In this document: in pieces, positions 49,209-57,374 of the stretch | How the letters are laid out: each line of letters starts with the position of its first letter | Numbering within the stretch: the stretch's first letter is position 1 | DNA from: Mycoplasmatota bacterium | GTDB taxonomy: Bacteria > Bacillota_I > Bacilli_A > Haloplasmatales > Haloplasmataceae | Assembly (NCBI GenBank): GCA_018394295.1 | Contig: CP074573.1 | Location: forward strand, 2,301,156 to 2,365,155 | DNA: 64,000 bases | Reading direction: 5' to 3' | The notes under the pieces: generated by a model | Told to the model about the DNA's origin: nothing | The model's input: the letters and a program-made list of their open reading frames with translations, nothing else | Database searches by the model: none | Program-made: the position numbers and the translations under genes

Positions 49209-49394
49209 TTACGTAAATTTACGTTTATTTTTCATTTGATCACTTAAATAAATTAAATCTTTTAGTTCTACTAACTCAATACTTGTTAATCCTGTCTTAA
49301 TTGCACCAAATATAATATCTTTATTACTTGAATCAATAGAAATATACTTTGATAACTCGTTAATAATTAATTGACTTTTTTCAATCTTATTCAT
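49209..49394 (-). CDS. Small hypothetical prophage protein (61 aa)
   Basis: MNKIEKSQLIINELSKYISI ... DQMKNKRKFT, predicted mainly alpha-helical, without membrane segments. AAGGAAGAGG lies just upstream of the ATG. It is part of the dense run of small early genes. Function is unknown. Confidence 0.55.
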   Translation of the reverse strand: MNKIEKSQLIINELSKYISIDSSNKDIIFGAIKTGLTSIELVELKDLIYLSDQMKNKRKFT

Positions 49395-49409
49395 GCTTAT
49401 CCTCTTCCT

Positions 49410-49526
49410 TTAACGAGATAAAACATATTTTTGATACATACAATATATTTGTTTATCTGAATAACAGACCCATTTATACAATCTACCTTTCTTTTCTAAC
49501 TTAGCAATCATATTACTTCTAGTCAT
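49410..49526 (-). CDS. Small basic prophage protein (38 aa)
   Basis: AAAGGAGTTATAAAT precedes an ATG encoding MTRSNMIAKLEKKGRLYKWV and ending YVLSR. The ribosome site is as good as any in the element. The start MTRSNMIAKLEKKG resembles the beginning of a helix-turn-helix, so a small regulator is possible. Confidence 0.55.
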   Translation of the reverse strand: MTRSNMIAKLEKKGRLYKWVCYSDKQIYCMYQKYVLSR

Positions 49527-49628
49527 ATTTATAACTCCTTTCATTAAATTTAAAGGTATGATTATAAAAACAATTATTATGGTGGTTTACACCAAATCAT
49601 CCTACCAACTCCCTTAAATAAATATTAA

Positions 49629-49868
49629 TTACCAAATATTTAAATCACTTTCTACATCACAATGTACACAAAGTAATACTTGTAATTCTAAAAATCTTTT
49701 TTCAACTTCTTCTTTTGACTCAGACACTTCTGTTACAACATAAATATCATCTTCTTTTTTAGTTGGATGATGTAATCTAGAAAATCTCAAAACAATACAT
49801 TCATCTTCAATATCAATAGAAGAAATCACTTGAACATTAATTAATTGATTATTAAATTTAATAAACAT
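49629..49868 (-). CDS. Small hypothetical prophage protein (79 aa)
   Basis: MFIKFNNQLINVQVISSIDI ... ends CDVESDLNIW. It is beta-rich at the N-terminus, then charged helix, soluble. GGGGGGTG lies upstream of the ATG. No family recognised. Confidence 0.55.
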   Translation of the reverse strand: MFIKFNNQLINVQVISSIDIEDECIVLRFSRLHHPTKKEDDIYVVTEVSESKEEVEKRFLELQVLLCVHCDVESDLNIW

Positions 49869-49904
49869 ATTTTCACCCCCCTTTTGTTTTTTTTCAAAAT
49901 CTAA

Positions 49905-50015
49905 TTAACATAACTCCTCACAACTAAGGTAAATAAAAAACAATCCAATATTAGATTCATCTTTACGATCTAAAAATAACTTGAATTGTTTTGATGTAAT
50001 TTCTTTAATAGTCAT
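49905..50015 (-). CDS. Small prophage protein (36 aa), first gene of the block
   Basis: GGAG precedes the ATG; product MTIKEITSKQFKLFLDRKDE ... LSCEELC. It is the first open frame of the minus-strand block nearest attR. It is very short, so certainty is limited. Confidence 0.45.
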   Translation of the reverse strand: MTIKEITSKQFKLFLDRKDESNIGLFFIYLSCEELC

Positions 50016-50046
50016 TTCGTAAACAACTCCTTTAAATTTTAAATAA

Positions 50047-50122
50047 AAAAAACTACCCACTTCTTTTTAGTTGGTAGTTTAAAAAAAATATACAAAAATA
50101 CCAACTATTTATAGTTGGTAGT
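50047..50122. terminator. Two hairpins next to attR
   Basis: ACTACCC ... TTGGTAGT with flanking A/T runs (50052-50080) and ACCAACTA ... TAGTTGGT (about 50100-50119) lie between the first phage gene and attR. Both share the GGTAGT arm also used in the rep terminator. They could insulate the element or form part of a replication origin. Confidence 0.45.
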
Positions 50123-50177
50123 CTCAAAATCCACCGGAGTCAAATCCTTACGGGTTCGAGTCCCGTCGCTGGTACCA
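50123..50177 (+). repeat. attR: right copy of the 55-bp att repeat
   Basis: Exact copy of tRNA-Leu positions 35552-35606. Only the 3' part of the tRNA is present, so this is not a functional tRNA gene. Confidence 0.93.
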
Positions 50178-50217
50178 CTAAAGACCTCTCGAATAGTATG
50201 GAAATATGATAAATTAA

Positions 50218-50240
50218 TACTATTATATTATTAAATAGTA
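50218..50240. promoter_or_regulatory. Dyad upstream of the second HTH gene
   Basis: TACTATT and AATAGTA are arranged symmetrically about 60 bases before the gene, with another AATAGTA half-site at 50192. This suits autoregulation by the XRE protein. Confidence 0.35.
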
Positions 50241-50300
50241 ATTATTTCAAGGAAAATATTACTTTTTTTCCATATTTTTTTATTAAAAGGAGGTTGTGTT

Positions 50301-50627
50301 ATGATATTAAGACTAAAAGAAGCAAGAAAATCTAGAAACATTACACAAAAAGAATTATCTAGACTAACAAACATAGCACAAGACCAAATATCAAGATATG
50401 AGAACGGTCAAGATATGACCAGTAATAATCTAAAGATATTTTGTAAAGCATTAGATGTTAGTGCAGATTACTTACTAGGATTAATAGATGAAGATATAAA
50501 ATTGACAAAAAAAGAAACATTAAATTTAGCAAAAAATTTAGATAATGAACAAATCAAGGAAATTAGTGAAACATTACAAAAATCAGCTAATTATTTTCAA
50601 GAATTAATTAAACAGAATACAGAATAG
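50301..50627 (+). CDS. XRE-family regulator of a second element
   Basis: A 108-residue protein with an HTH (RNITQKELSRLTNIAQDQISRYENG) and then VSADYLLGLIDEDI, closely parallel to the prophage regulator at 35728, plus a 45-residue helical tail. AAAGGAGG precedes the ATG. It occupies the same position relative to attR as the first regulator has to attL, which suggests it was the left-end gene of another element inserted at the same tRNA. Confidence 0.85.
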   Translation: MILRLKEARKSRNITQKELSRLTNIAQDQISRYENGQDMTSNNLKIFCKALDVSADYLLGLIDEDIKLTKKETLNLAKNLDNEQIKEISETLQKSANYFQELIKQNTE

Positions 50628-50633
50628 CAGAAA

Positions 50634-50678
50634 GGCGAATAAAACATACAAGTTTATAAGTTTTATTCACCTTTTTTT
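50634..50678 (+). terminator. Terminator after the second HTH gene
   Basis: GGCGAATAAAAC and GTTTTATTCACC form a long stem followed by TTTTTTT. Confidence 0.75.
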
Positions 50679-50790
50679 TAATTATCTTATATGTAGTGAA
50701 ATAAAAGAAAAAATGAACTTTTTACAATCTATTTAAAATGAAAATGAATATTAGTAAATACAGTAAAAATAAAGAGTAGTATAATGAACT

Positions 50791-52264
50791 TATACCTGTC
50801 AAGTAGACAGAAACAAAAAAATTAATATATTAATATTTTATGCTGCTAGTAGATGGCTTCTGTATTGCGCAGGGGCCATCTTTTTTAATGTCCATTGATA
50901 ACGCTTATGATTATAATAATTCATATAATCATTTAATATAAACCTCAATGATTTAATATCAGTAGCATCATAATACTCACACTCGTCTTTAAAATGTCCA
51001 AAAAATGTCTCCATTTTTGCGTTATCTAGACAATTACCTTTACGTGACATAGATTGAATAATATTTAATTCCTTTAGTTTATTTACATACATTGAATTAG
51101 TATAATATAAACCCTGGTCTGAATGGATTAAGGTATTTTTTAGATTTTCATCTCCATATCTTTCAACAAGTTGATTAATTACATCTAACGATAAATCTAG
51201 ACTTAGATTTTGAGATACTTTCCAAGCTACAATTTCACGTGTACAAAGATCCTTAATTACAGATAAATAATATCGATAACCATTAAAAATTAAGTATGTG
51301 ATATCAGTCGCGAATACTGTACCAGGTTCATCAACATCAAAATTTCTATCTAATACATTTTCAAATGTATGATGATTTTTATATGAGTCTTTTAAATGTT
51401 TATAGGGATCTTTAATCCTTACTGTAGAACGTATACCATTCTTTTTCATTAAACGATAAACTTTTTTAGGGTTCATTACTACACCTAAATCATTTCTTAG
51501 ATGCATTGTAATTCTTTGATATCCAAATACTTTATTTTTTACCCACAAATCATTTATTAATTTAAAATCTGATTTGTCTTGTAACTCTCTTTGTCTTCTC
51601 TTGTTAGCAGATTTAATCCATTTATAATAACCAGATCTTGATACATTAAAATATTTACATAATGTTTGTATTGGTACATTAATTTTAGTTTTTAAATCAT
51701 CGATAAATTGAAATACTAATTGAGTTGGAACATATTTATTTTCTTTTATTTTCACTTTCCTTCCTTGCCATAATTGCTTTTTTAATGCTTCAATCTCCTG
51801 CCTTTGCGCTTCTATTATTTTCTCCTGTATTAATACTTTTTCATCAGCTGTTATTGCTTCTTTCTTTGGTCTTCCTGATTTACCATTTATATTACGACCT
51901 CTTGATTCATTAAAAAATGATTCTTTTCCCTTTTCTTCATATTGTTTAGTCCAGTTTGTTATGTAAGTATTACTTTTAGGTTCTTTATAGGGTAATCCAT
52001 GACTTTCAAATATTTCTCTTATAGATACTCCCTTTTTCTTTAACTCAACTGCTTTAATTTTAAATTCAGGTGCATATTGGATTGTCTTACCAACTTTCCT
52101 AACATAGGGATTCTTTTCTAATTCATCTCTATGTTTTTTTATATAATCTTTAATTCTTAATTTCTTCTTCATTAGTACATCTCCCTTAGTTATCTAAATT
52201 TATTATAAAATAAAATACCTACATAGCCAACACCTTTTTATTTAGTGTCTACTATATAGGTATA
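50791..52264 (-). mobile_element. IS3-family (IS150-like) insertion sequence
   Basis: Inverted ends TATACCTGTCAAGTAGACAG (50791-50810) and, read inward, TATACCTATATAGTAGACAC (ending 52264) share TATACCT and AGTAGACA. The length is 1474 bp, with one intact transposase gene inside. The target duplication is not clear. Confidence 0.8.
50838..52172 (-). CDS. IS3-family transposase, single-frame OrfAB
   Basis: 444 residues: N-terminal HTH region (YAPEFKIKAVELKKKGVSIREIF), a coiled coil near residues 115-145 and an integrase core with Asp in ATDITYLIF, Asp in HSDQGLYYT and Glu in METFFGHFKDE. It is related to but clearly distinct from the copy at 8.8 kb. OrfA and OrfB are again one frame. The ATG follows GGGAG. 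Apparently intact. Confidence 0.92.
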   Translation of the reverse strand: MKKKLRIKDYIKKHRDELEKNPYVRKVGKTIQYAPEFKIKAVELKKKGVSIREIFESHGLPYKEPKSNTYITNWTKQYEEKGKESFFNESRGRNINGKSGRPKKEAITADEKVLIQEKIIEAQRQEIEALKKQLWQGRKVKIKENKYVPTQLVFQFIDDLKTKINVPIQTLCKYFNVSRSGYYKWIKSANKRRQRELQDKSDFKLINDLWVKNKVFGYQRITMHLRNDLGVVMNPKKVYRLMKKNGIRSTVRIKDPYKHLKDSYKNHHTFENVLDRNFDVDEPGTVFATDITYLIFNGYRYYLSVIKDLCTREIVAWKVSQNLSLDLSLDVINQLVERYGDENLKNTLIHSDQGLYYTNSMYVNKLKELNIIQSMSRKGNCLDNAKMETFFGHFKDECEYYDATDIKSLRFILNDYMNYYNHKRYQWTLKKMAPAQYRSHLLAA

Positions 52265-52606
52265 ATATCATAAAAATGACTCTTTATTTATGAAAGAGGG
52301 GAAATAATATGAATTTGAAGAATTCTATAAGCAATATGATGTCTTTAAAAGATGGGAAATCAAAAAAAATAAGTTAAGAGAATAAGCTGATAAAATTAAA
52401 GATAAACAATATTTTTTGATTTTATAAATGCTTTTAACAAAAAAGAATTATATAAGAATGATGTAAATAATTGTGAAGTTGTAACATGGATTAATATAAT
52501 TACTATTATGAAAAAAATAAAAAAGAAATTGACTTTGCAAATCATTATTATGAATCAAATAAATAAAATTTTCATCTTTAAAAAACAATGATGTAACATT
52601 TAAAAA
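52265..52606 (+). pseudogene. Decayed coding sequence, unidentified
   Basis: After a good site (AGAGGGGAAATA) and ATG, the sequence reads as protein only if frames are changed: EFYKQYDVFKRWEIKKNKL, stop, ADKIKDKQYF, then FFDFINAFNKKELYKNDVNN. Lysine-rich, hydrophilic, no recognisable family. It is cut by the IS66 insertion and its original sequence continues at 56949. Confidence 0.45.
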
Positions 52607-52690
52607 GTAAGCGTACAATATAGCACACATTTAATTTATGAAAATAATATGAGATAATCCTCTTAGCTAATATGTTAGGAGGATTTTAAA

Positions 52691-53008
52691 ATGAATTATA
52701 ATAAGTTAAGATCTGAATGGAAAGAAAGAATTGAAGAATATCAAAAAAGTGGATTATCAAAATCAAAATGGTGTAAGGAAAATGGGTATAAATTACATCA
52801 ACTTCTATATTGGATTAAAAAGAATAATCAAAATGAAAAACAAGCACAAGAAATTAATTGGGTACCCATTCCTATTAATCATGAAATGGTTGAAATGAAT
52901 GAAGAAAAATGTATTACGATTAAAATAGGAAAATGCAATATAAAGGTTGAACCAGGGTTCAATGGGAATCATTTAAAAGATGTGGTAAAGGTGTTATCAG
53001 AATTATGA
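52691..53008 (+). CDS. tnpA: IS66 accessory protein TnpA
   Basis: A 105-residue protein with a HTH-like N-terminus (WKERIEEYQKSGLSKSKWCK, HQLLYWIKK) and the C-terminal ITIKIGKCNIKVEPGF strand typical of IS66 TnpA. It helps the IS66 transposase. Its stop overlaps the tnpB start (ATGA). Confidence 0.9.
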   Translation: MNYNKLRSEWKERIEEYQKSGLSKSKWCKENGYKLHQLLYWIKKNNQNEKQAQEINWVPIPINHEMVEMNEEKCITIKIGKCNIKVEPGFNGNHLKDVVKVLSEL

Positions 53009-53358
53009 TTAAACTCAAGGATGTAAAAACAGTTTATTTCGCGACAGGATATACTGATTTAAGAAAATCAATTGATGGACTATCTCTTATTGTAAAAAAA
53101 CAGTTTGATTTAGATCCATTTTCAAATAACTTATTTGTTTTCTGTAATAAAAGCAGACAAATTTTAAAAATTTTACATTGGGATTATAATGGTTTTTGGA
53201 TATATAAAAAACGATTAGAAAGTGGTAAATTTAATTGGCCTAAAAGTGAACAGGAGATTACAAGTTCGTCTTTAAAAGAATTTTATTGGTTTTTAGATGG
53301 TTATGAAATACGTAATGGAAAGGCCTTTAAAGAGGTTAAGCAAAGGGGGATTGTATAG
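53005..53358 (+). CDS. tnpB: IS66 accessory protein TnpB
   Basis: Classic IS66 OrfB signature: VYFATGYTDLRKSIDGLS, then FVFCNKSRQILKILHWDYNGFWIYKKRLESG and a closing DGYEIRN segment. 117 residues, normal length. Required for transposition in IS66 relatives. Translationally coupled to tnpA. Not related to the RNA-guided TnpB of IS200/IS605. Confidence 0.93.
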   Translation: MIKLKDVKTVYFATGYTDLRKSIDGLSLIVKKQFDLDPFSNNLFVFCNKSRQILKILHWDYNGFWIYKKRLESGKFNWPKSEQEITSSSLKEFYWFLDGYEIRNGKAFKEVKQRGIV

Positions 53359-53422
53359 TCCCTTTTCTTTATATAATTAGACTTTTTTCTCATTTTATGG
53401 TAAAATAAAGTATCAAAAAAAG

Positions 53423-54990
53423 GTGAGAAAAGCAATGAAAAAAGTAGACTTAAATAAACTAACTAAAGAAGAATTAATTGAATATATCTCATCACAAGAT
53501 TCTAAAATAGTAGAACTTCAAAATAAAGTGAAAAATTATGAAGAGTTCTTTAAATTATATCAACAAAAGCGTTTTGGATCTTCTAGCGAGAAAATTGATC
53601 CTAATCAACAAAGTCTAGAATTATTTAATGAAGCTGAAAAGGAATCAAATTTAAATCGCGAAGAACCTAAACTTGAAAAAATTACCTATACTAGAAATAA
53701 AAAAGGACGAAAAAAAGTACTGATTATTTAAAAACTCTTCCTGTTGAAGAAATACATTATTATCCTGAAGAAAAAGATTGTCCACAATGTGGTTTTCTAC
53801 TTCATGAAATGAGTACTGAAGAAAGAACTGAAATTGTAGTTATTCCGCCTAAAGTAAAAATCAAGAAACATATCCGTCATATAGTATCCTGTCGATTATG
53901 TGAGAAAAGTGAAATTAGAACGCCTATAATAAAAGCTAATATGCCTTATCCTGCAATACCAGGAAGCTTAGCTTCATCATCTTTAATTGCGTATATAATG
54001 GATCAAAAATATACAAATGGGTTACCTCTTTACAGACAAGAGAAACAATTTGAAAGATTGGGAATATTTTTACCGCGACAAAATCTTTCTAACTGGGTAA
54101 TTAAAGGTGCTGCTTGGTTGGAAATCTTATATAATCGTATGCATAAATTATTACTTCAAAAAGATATCCTACATGCAGATGAGACAACTACCCAAGTATT
54201 GAAGGAAAACGGGAGAGAAGCAAAATCAAAGTCCTACATGTGGCTTTATCGAACAGGTTCAGAGGGGAAAGCAATTGTTTTATATGATTATCAGACGACA
54301 AGAGCAGGTAAACATCCCGAAGAGTTTCTTGAAGGATTTAAAGGATATCTTCAGGTGGATGCATATACTGGATATCATAATATTCCTAATGTAATACTTG
54401 TTGGGTGCTGGGCACATGCGAGGAGAGGATTTGCCGAAATAGTAAAAGCTCTATCGAGTGATGATGTGTCCATTGCGAAAGAGGGATTAACTTTCTGTAA
54501 TCAGTTATACTCAATTGAGCATAAAATAATGGACTTAACACCTGAAGAAAAGTATGAAATAAGAAATAATGACAGTCGAGAGATTTTGGATGATTTTTTA
54601 GTATGGCTTAAAAATCAAGCAGAAGAAATTTTACCTAATTGTAAACTAGGTAAAGCTATTAAATATTGTCTCAATCAATGGGATAATCTTGGAAGATACC
54701 TACTTGATGGGAGATTAGAAATTGATAATAATAGAGCTGAAAGATCAATTAAACCTTTCGTGATTGGAAGAAAAAACTGGTTATTCTCTAATACTCCTAA
54801 AGGAGCAAAATCAAGTGCCATCATATATAGTGTTATTGAAACCGCGAAGGAGAATAATATAAAACCAATTGAATATCTAACCTATTTATTTGATAGATTA
54901 CCAAATGTAGATTTGAATGATGAACAAATTCTAGACACATTATTACCTTGGTCAGATGAACTCCCTAAAAATTGTAAATTGAACACATAA
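53423..54990 (+). CDS. tnpC: IS66 transposase TnpC, in two frames joined at an A7 run
   Basis: The first frame (53423-53739) gives the leader coiled coil and FGSSSEKIDPNQQSLELFNE. At CGA AAA AAA (A7, 53710-53716) a -1 step continues into STDYLKTLPVEEIHYYPEEK, then the zinc finger (CPQCG and CRLC) and the DDE domain (HADETTTQVL, QVDAYTGY, EIDNNRAERSIKPF) to 54990. The heptamer A AAA AAA is slippery, so this could be programmed frameshifting or a simple one-base loss. Confidence 0.8.
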
Positions 54991-55026
54991 AAAAATCCCT
55001 CATTTTAGTAAATGAGGGATTTTTTA
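54991..55026 (+). terminator. Terminator of the IS66 genes
   Basis: AAATCCCTCATTT and AAATGAGGGATTT form a perfect 13-bp stem followed by T. Confidence 0.8.
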
Positions 55027-55043
55027 TGTGTGTTATATTTGAC

Positions 55044-56934
55044 GGTTCTTTCCAAAGTTATTGGATTTATAGTAAAAATTAATAGTAGACTTTATTTGCC
55101 TACTTTACTTAAATCTATCATTTTAATGATTCCAATAATAATACTTTAGACCTCAGTAGATCAAATTTATTTCTGCCATACATAATCCTTTTTATAGATT
55201 TTAGTTTATTAACACTTCCTTCTGCTAAACCGTTATTATAACTATACTTTATGGCATTTTCTACGGCATCTTGGTCATTTTGTATACCATTAATGAAACT
55301 ATCAATTTCCTGAATTTCAGATTCTCTTGCCCGTTTAATCCATTTACTTAAACTGTCTTCTGTATCTTCAAGTAACAAAAGTCTGAATTCTTTTAGTCTT
55401 TCAAAGAGTACTTTTATGTCTGGATATTTTTTGAAAAATTCATTCAATTGATTCTCCGTGATCCCTTTTACCTTTTCAAGTGGTTTATATAATAATTTAT
55501 TGATCAAACGTTTGTCTAAAAATTCTGTAGGTTCTTTTGTAGATGAGGTGTCTTTAGCTAAACGCTTTTCTTTTGAGATAAAAAATCTCAATCCATCTAC
55601 AGTTCCTGTGTATCCTTTTTCCCTTATATGTTCTGTAATCTTCTTATATGTTATCCCATTAGCACGCATATCAATAACTTCATCTCTAAATGGCATTAGT
55701 TTACCATTTCGGCCTGTTCCATATTGTCCGTGCACAGGATTGAATTCACCTTTGAGATAAGTATCAATGCTTGTAGTGCTATATCCTGTTTTCTTTGATA
55801 TGTCTCTTTTTGTATACCCTTTATTCCATAATTCTAGCACCTTATTTCTTTTCTGTTCCACTTTCGAAATGGCGTTGATGTGCTCTTTTCCACGTACAGT
55901 TATTTTCTCTTTAGGTATATCTTCTTCCTTCATTTTTATATATTTAGCAACTGTTGTTGGTGAAACACCTAACTTATTTCCAATCGTATCATAGCTATTT
56001 CCTTCCTTTGCATATAAACGCCTGGCTTCAATAATTTTTTCTCTACGGCTTAAACCACAAAGATAATCATAACGTTTCTTTCCATCTTGTGATATGAGTG
56101 GTATTTCAATGCGACCTGTAATTATTCGTTTCATATACTTTGATATGGATTTCACTAAATTTTTAACTAAATGAAAACGATCACTTACCTGAGTGGCTTT
56201 AGGATGAGCGTCTGCAATAGCCGAGCGATAAGTTGTTGAGCCATCACGTGAGACGAGTTTAATATTTGGAAACGTAGTAAGCCATTCCGTAACTTTCATA
56301 CTATCTCTTGATTCTAATAAGTCTATAATACATTTAGTTTCAATATCTACCATAATTGTTCCATATGATTTTCTCTTTTTTATCGCAAAGTCATCTATAC
56401 AGACATATTTAACTTCACTCTTGTTTATGACTAGAGTTTTTTTTTAGGTAATTACAAATTGAGCTTTTCTTGATTTCAACGGTCGTATCTGAAAGGTATT
56501 TTGCCGCCGATATAGAACTTTGTGTCAAAGAAACTCGTATAATTTCATCAATTAATCTTTTCGTTTTCTTGCCTTTTTGATCAATAAAACCAAAGCTTTC
56601 TGAGAATGTATACTTCTTACAATTTGGATTTGTACAGAACATATTTTTATTATTTAGTGCAATAACAACTTTTTTCCCCTGTAATGGCAAGTCCTGAAAG
56701 CTTTTATTGTATCTAGAATGTACTTTTGTACTTTCCTCTCCGCATAGAGGACATGGGAGTGACTCCTTATTTGATTTTACATTAATGTATAAAGTATCAT
56801 CAATTAACTCATGTGATATGTAATCAAGACTTTCGTCAAGCATTTTAATTATTTCGTCCATAAGGTACCTCCACTTTTGATACCTTTATTATAACATATT
56901 TTTACATAAAATTCCAATAACTTTGGAAAGAACC
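55044..56934 (-). mobile_element. ISL3-family insertion sequence
   Basis: Ends GGTTCTTTCCAAAGTTATTG at 55044 and its exact complement at 56934 (22 bp perfect). Eight-base target duplication TATTTGAC at 55036-55043 and 56935-56942. It sits inside the right terminal repeat of the IS66 element. Confidence 0.93.
55118..56861 (-). pseudogene. ISL3-family transposase, frameshifted
   Basis: The N-terminal part (56415-56861) holds the zf-ISL3 zinc finger, CPLCGEEST and CTNPNCKKYTF. The C-terminal part (55118 to about 56410) has KYVCIDDFAIKKRKSYGTIM, DRFHLVKNLVKSISKYMKR, an inserted HTH region and GLAEGSVNKLKSIKRIMYGR. They are split at an A9 run (56437-56445) in a way that needs +1, not -1, so ordinary slippage does not restore it. 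The transposase is probably inactive. Confidence 0.85.
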
Positions 56935-56956
56935 TATTTGACACTTACTTTAAAAA

Positions 56957-57288
56957 GGAGAAAAGGGTGAAAAGAAATTGAACAAAAAAATACTCTTTTA
57001 AAATTTAAAAGAAGTAACAAGAAATTATTAGTAGTGGGTATGTGCCCTAAAGATTATAAATTTATCGATATCAGAAGTAAAAAACCATTTTTCGTAAAGG
57101 ATAATCCAATAAATAAAGATTATAAAATAGACAAATCAGTTATTTTTCATGAAAAAGATGAAATTAAAATAATGACATTTTATGATAATAATGACACTAT
57201 ACCAAAAATAATCAAAAATAAAAAAACTAATCTTAATATTAGTACCATTGATATATTAAATGAAAAAGTTACAAATATACAAAAGTGA
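56957..57288 (+). CDS. Hypothetical protein remnant beyond the IS66 insertion
   Basis: The frame is open from about 56971 (EIEQKNTLLKFKRSNKKLLV) through MCPKDYKFIDIRSKKPFFVK to VTNIQK. AAGGAG precedes it, but the only near start codons are ATT or a GTG at 57034. The site AAAAAGGAG is formed partly by the target duplication, so the IS66 insertion lies just upstream of this gene's ribosome site. No family recognised; it may be decaying. Confidence 0.4.
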
Positions 57289-57315
57289 AAATAATTAAAA
57301 GAGCCAATTTGATAT

Positions 57316-57374
57316 GATTCCCTTTCTGTAGTTAGTACAAATAATTTATTTGTACTAACTACAGAAAGGGAATC
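57316..57374. repeat. Perfect 59-bp palindrome (29+1+29)
   Basis: Left arm 57316-57344 begins GATTCCCTTTCTGTAG and is the exact complement of 57346-57374; one T lies at the centre. The right arm contains TGTACTAACTACAG, a plausible IS150-type end of the decayed IS that follows. It may be two abutting IS ends or a transcript-blocking hairpin. Confidence 0.85.

Larger units (their letters stand above)
35552..50177. mobile_element. Integrated filamentous-phage-like element in tRNA-Leu
   Basis: A perfect 55-bp direct repeat of the tRNA-Leu 3' end brackets 14.6 kb. Inside are a tyrosine integrase, HTH regulator, HUH Rep, cytosine methyltransferase, Zot/pI-like ATPase, two large exported proteins and a dozen small genes, nearly all on the minus strand in one long tightly packed block. 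Rolling-circle Rep with a Zot-type ATPase and secreted proteins is the inovirus/plectrovirus signature. No conjugation relaxase or tailed-phage genes are seen. The alternative is an integrative plasmid. Confidence 0.8.
52607..56948 (+). mobile_element. IS66-family element interrupted by an ISL3-family element
   Basis: The left end GTAAGCGTACAATATAGCAC begins at 52607. The right end, once the ISL3 insertion is removed, reads inward GTAAGTGTCAAATATAACAC. Target duplication TTTAAAAA flanks both sides exactly (52599-52606 and 56949-56956). Genes tnpA, tnpB and tnpC are in the usual order. Confidence 0.9.

Noticed and set aside
50123-50177. Second tRNA-Leu gene
   Set aside because: Only the 3' 55 bases are present; the 5' acceptor arm and D arm are missing. 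It is attR.
53005-53358. RNA-guided TnpB nuclease
   Set aside because: This is the unrelated IS66 OrfB (TGYTDLRKSIDGL signature), with no RuvC motifs.
55458-55994. Two plus-strand frames in the ISL3 element
   Set aside because: Antisense shadows of the frameshifted transposase.
56415-56417. Programmed -1 frameshift in the ISL3 transposase A9 run
   Set aside because: The downstream frame requires +1 (or -2), which a -1 slip cannot give; treated as a mutation.
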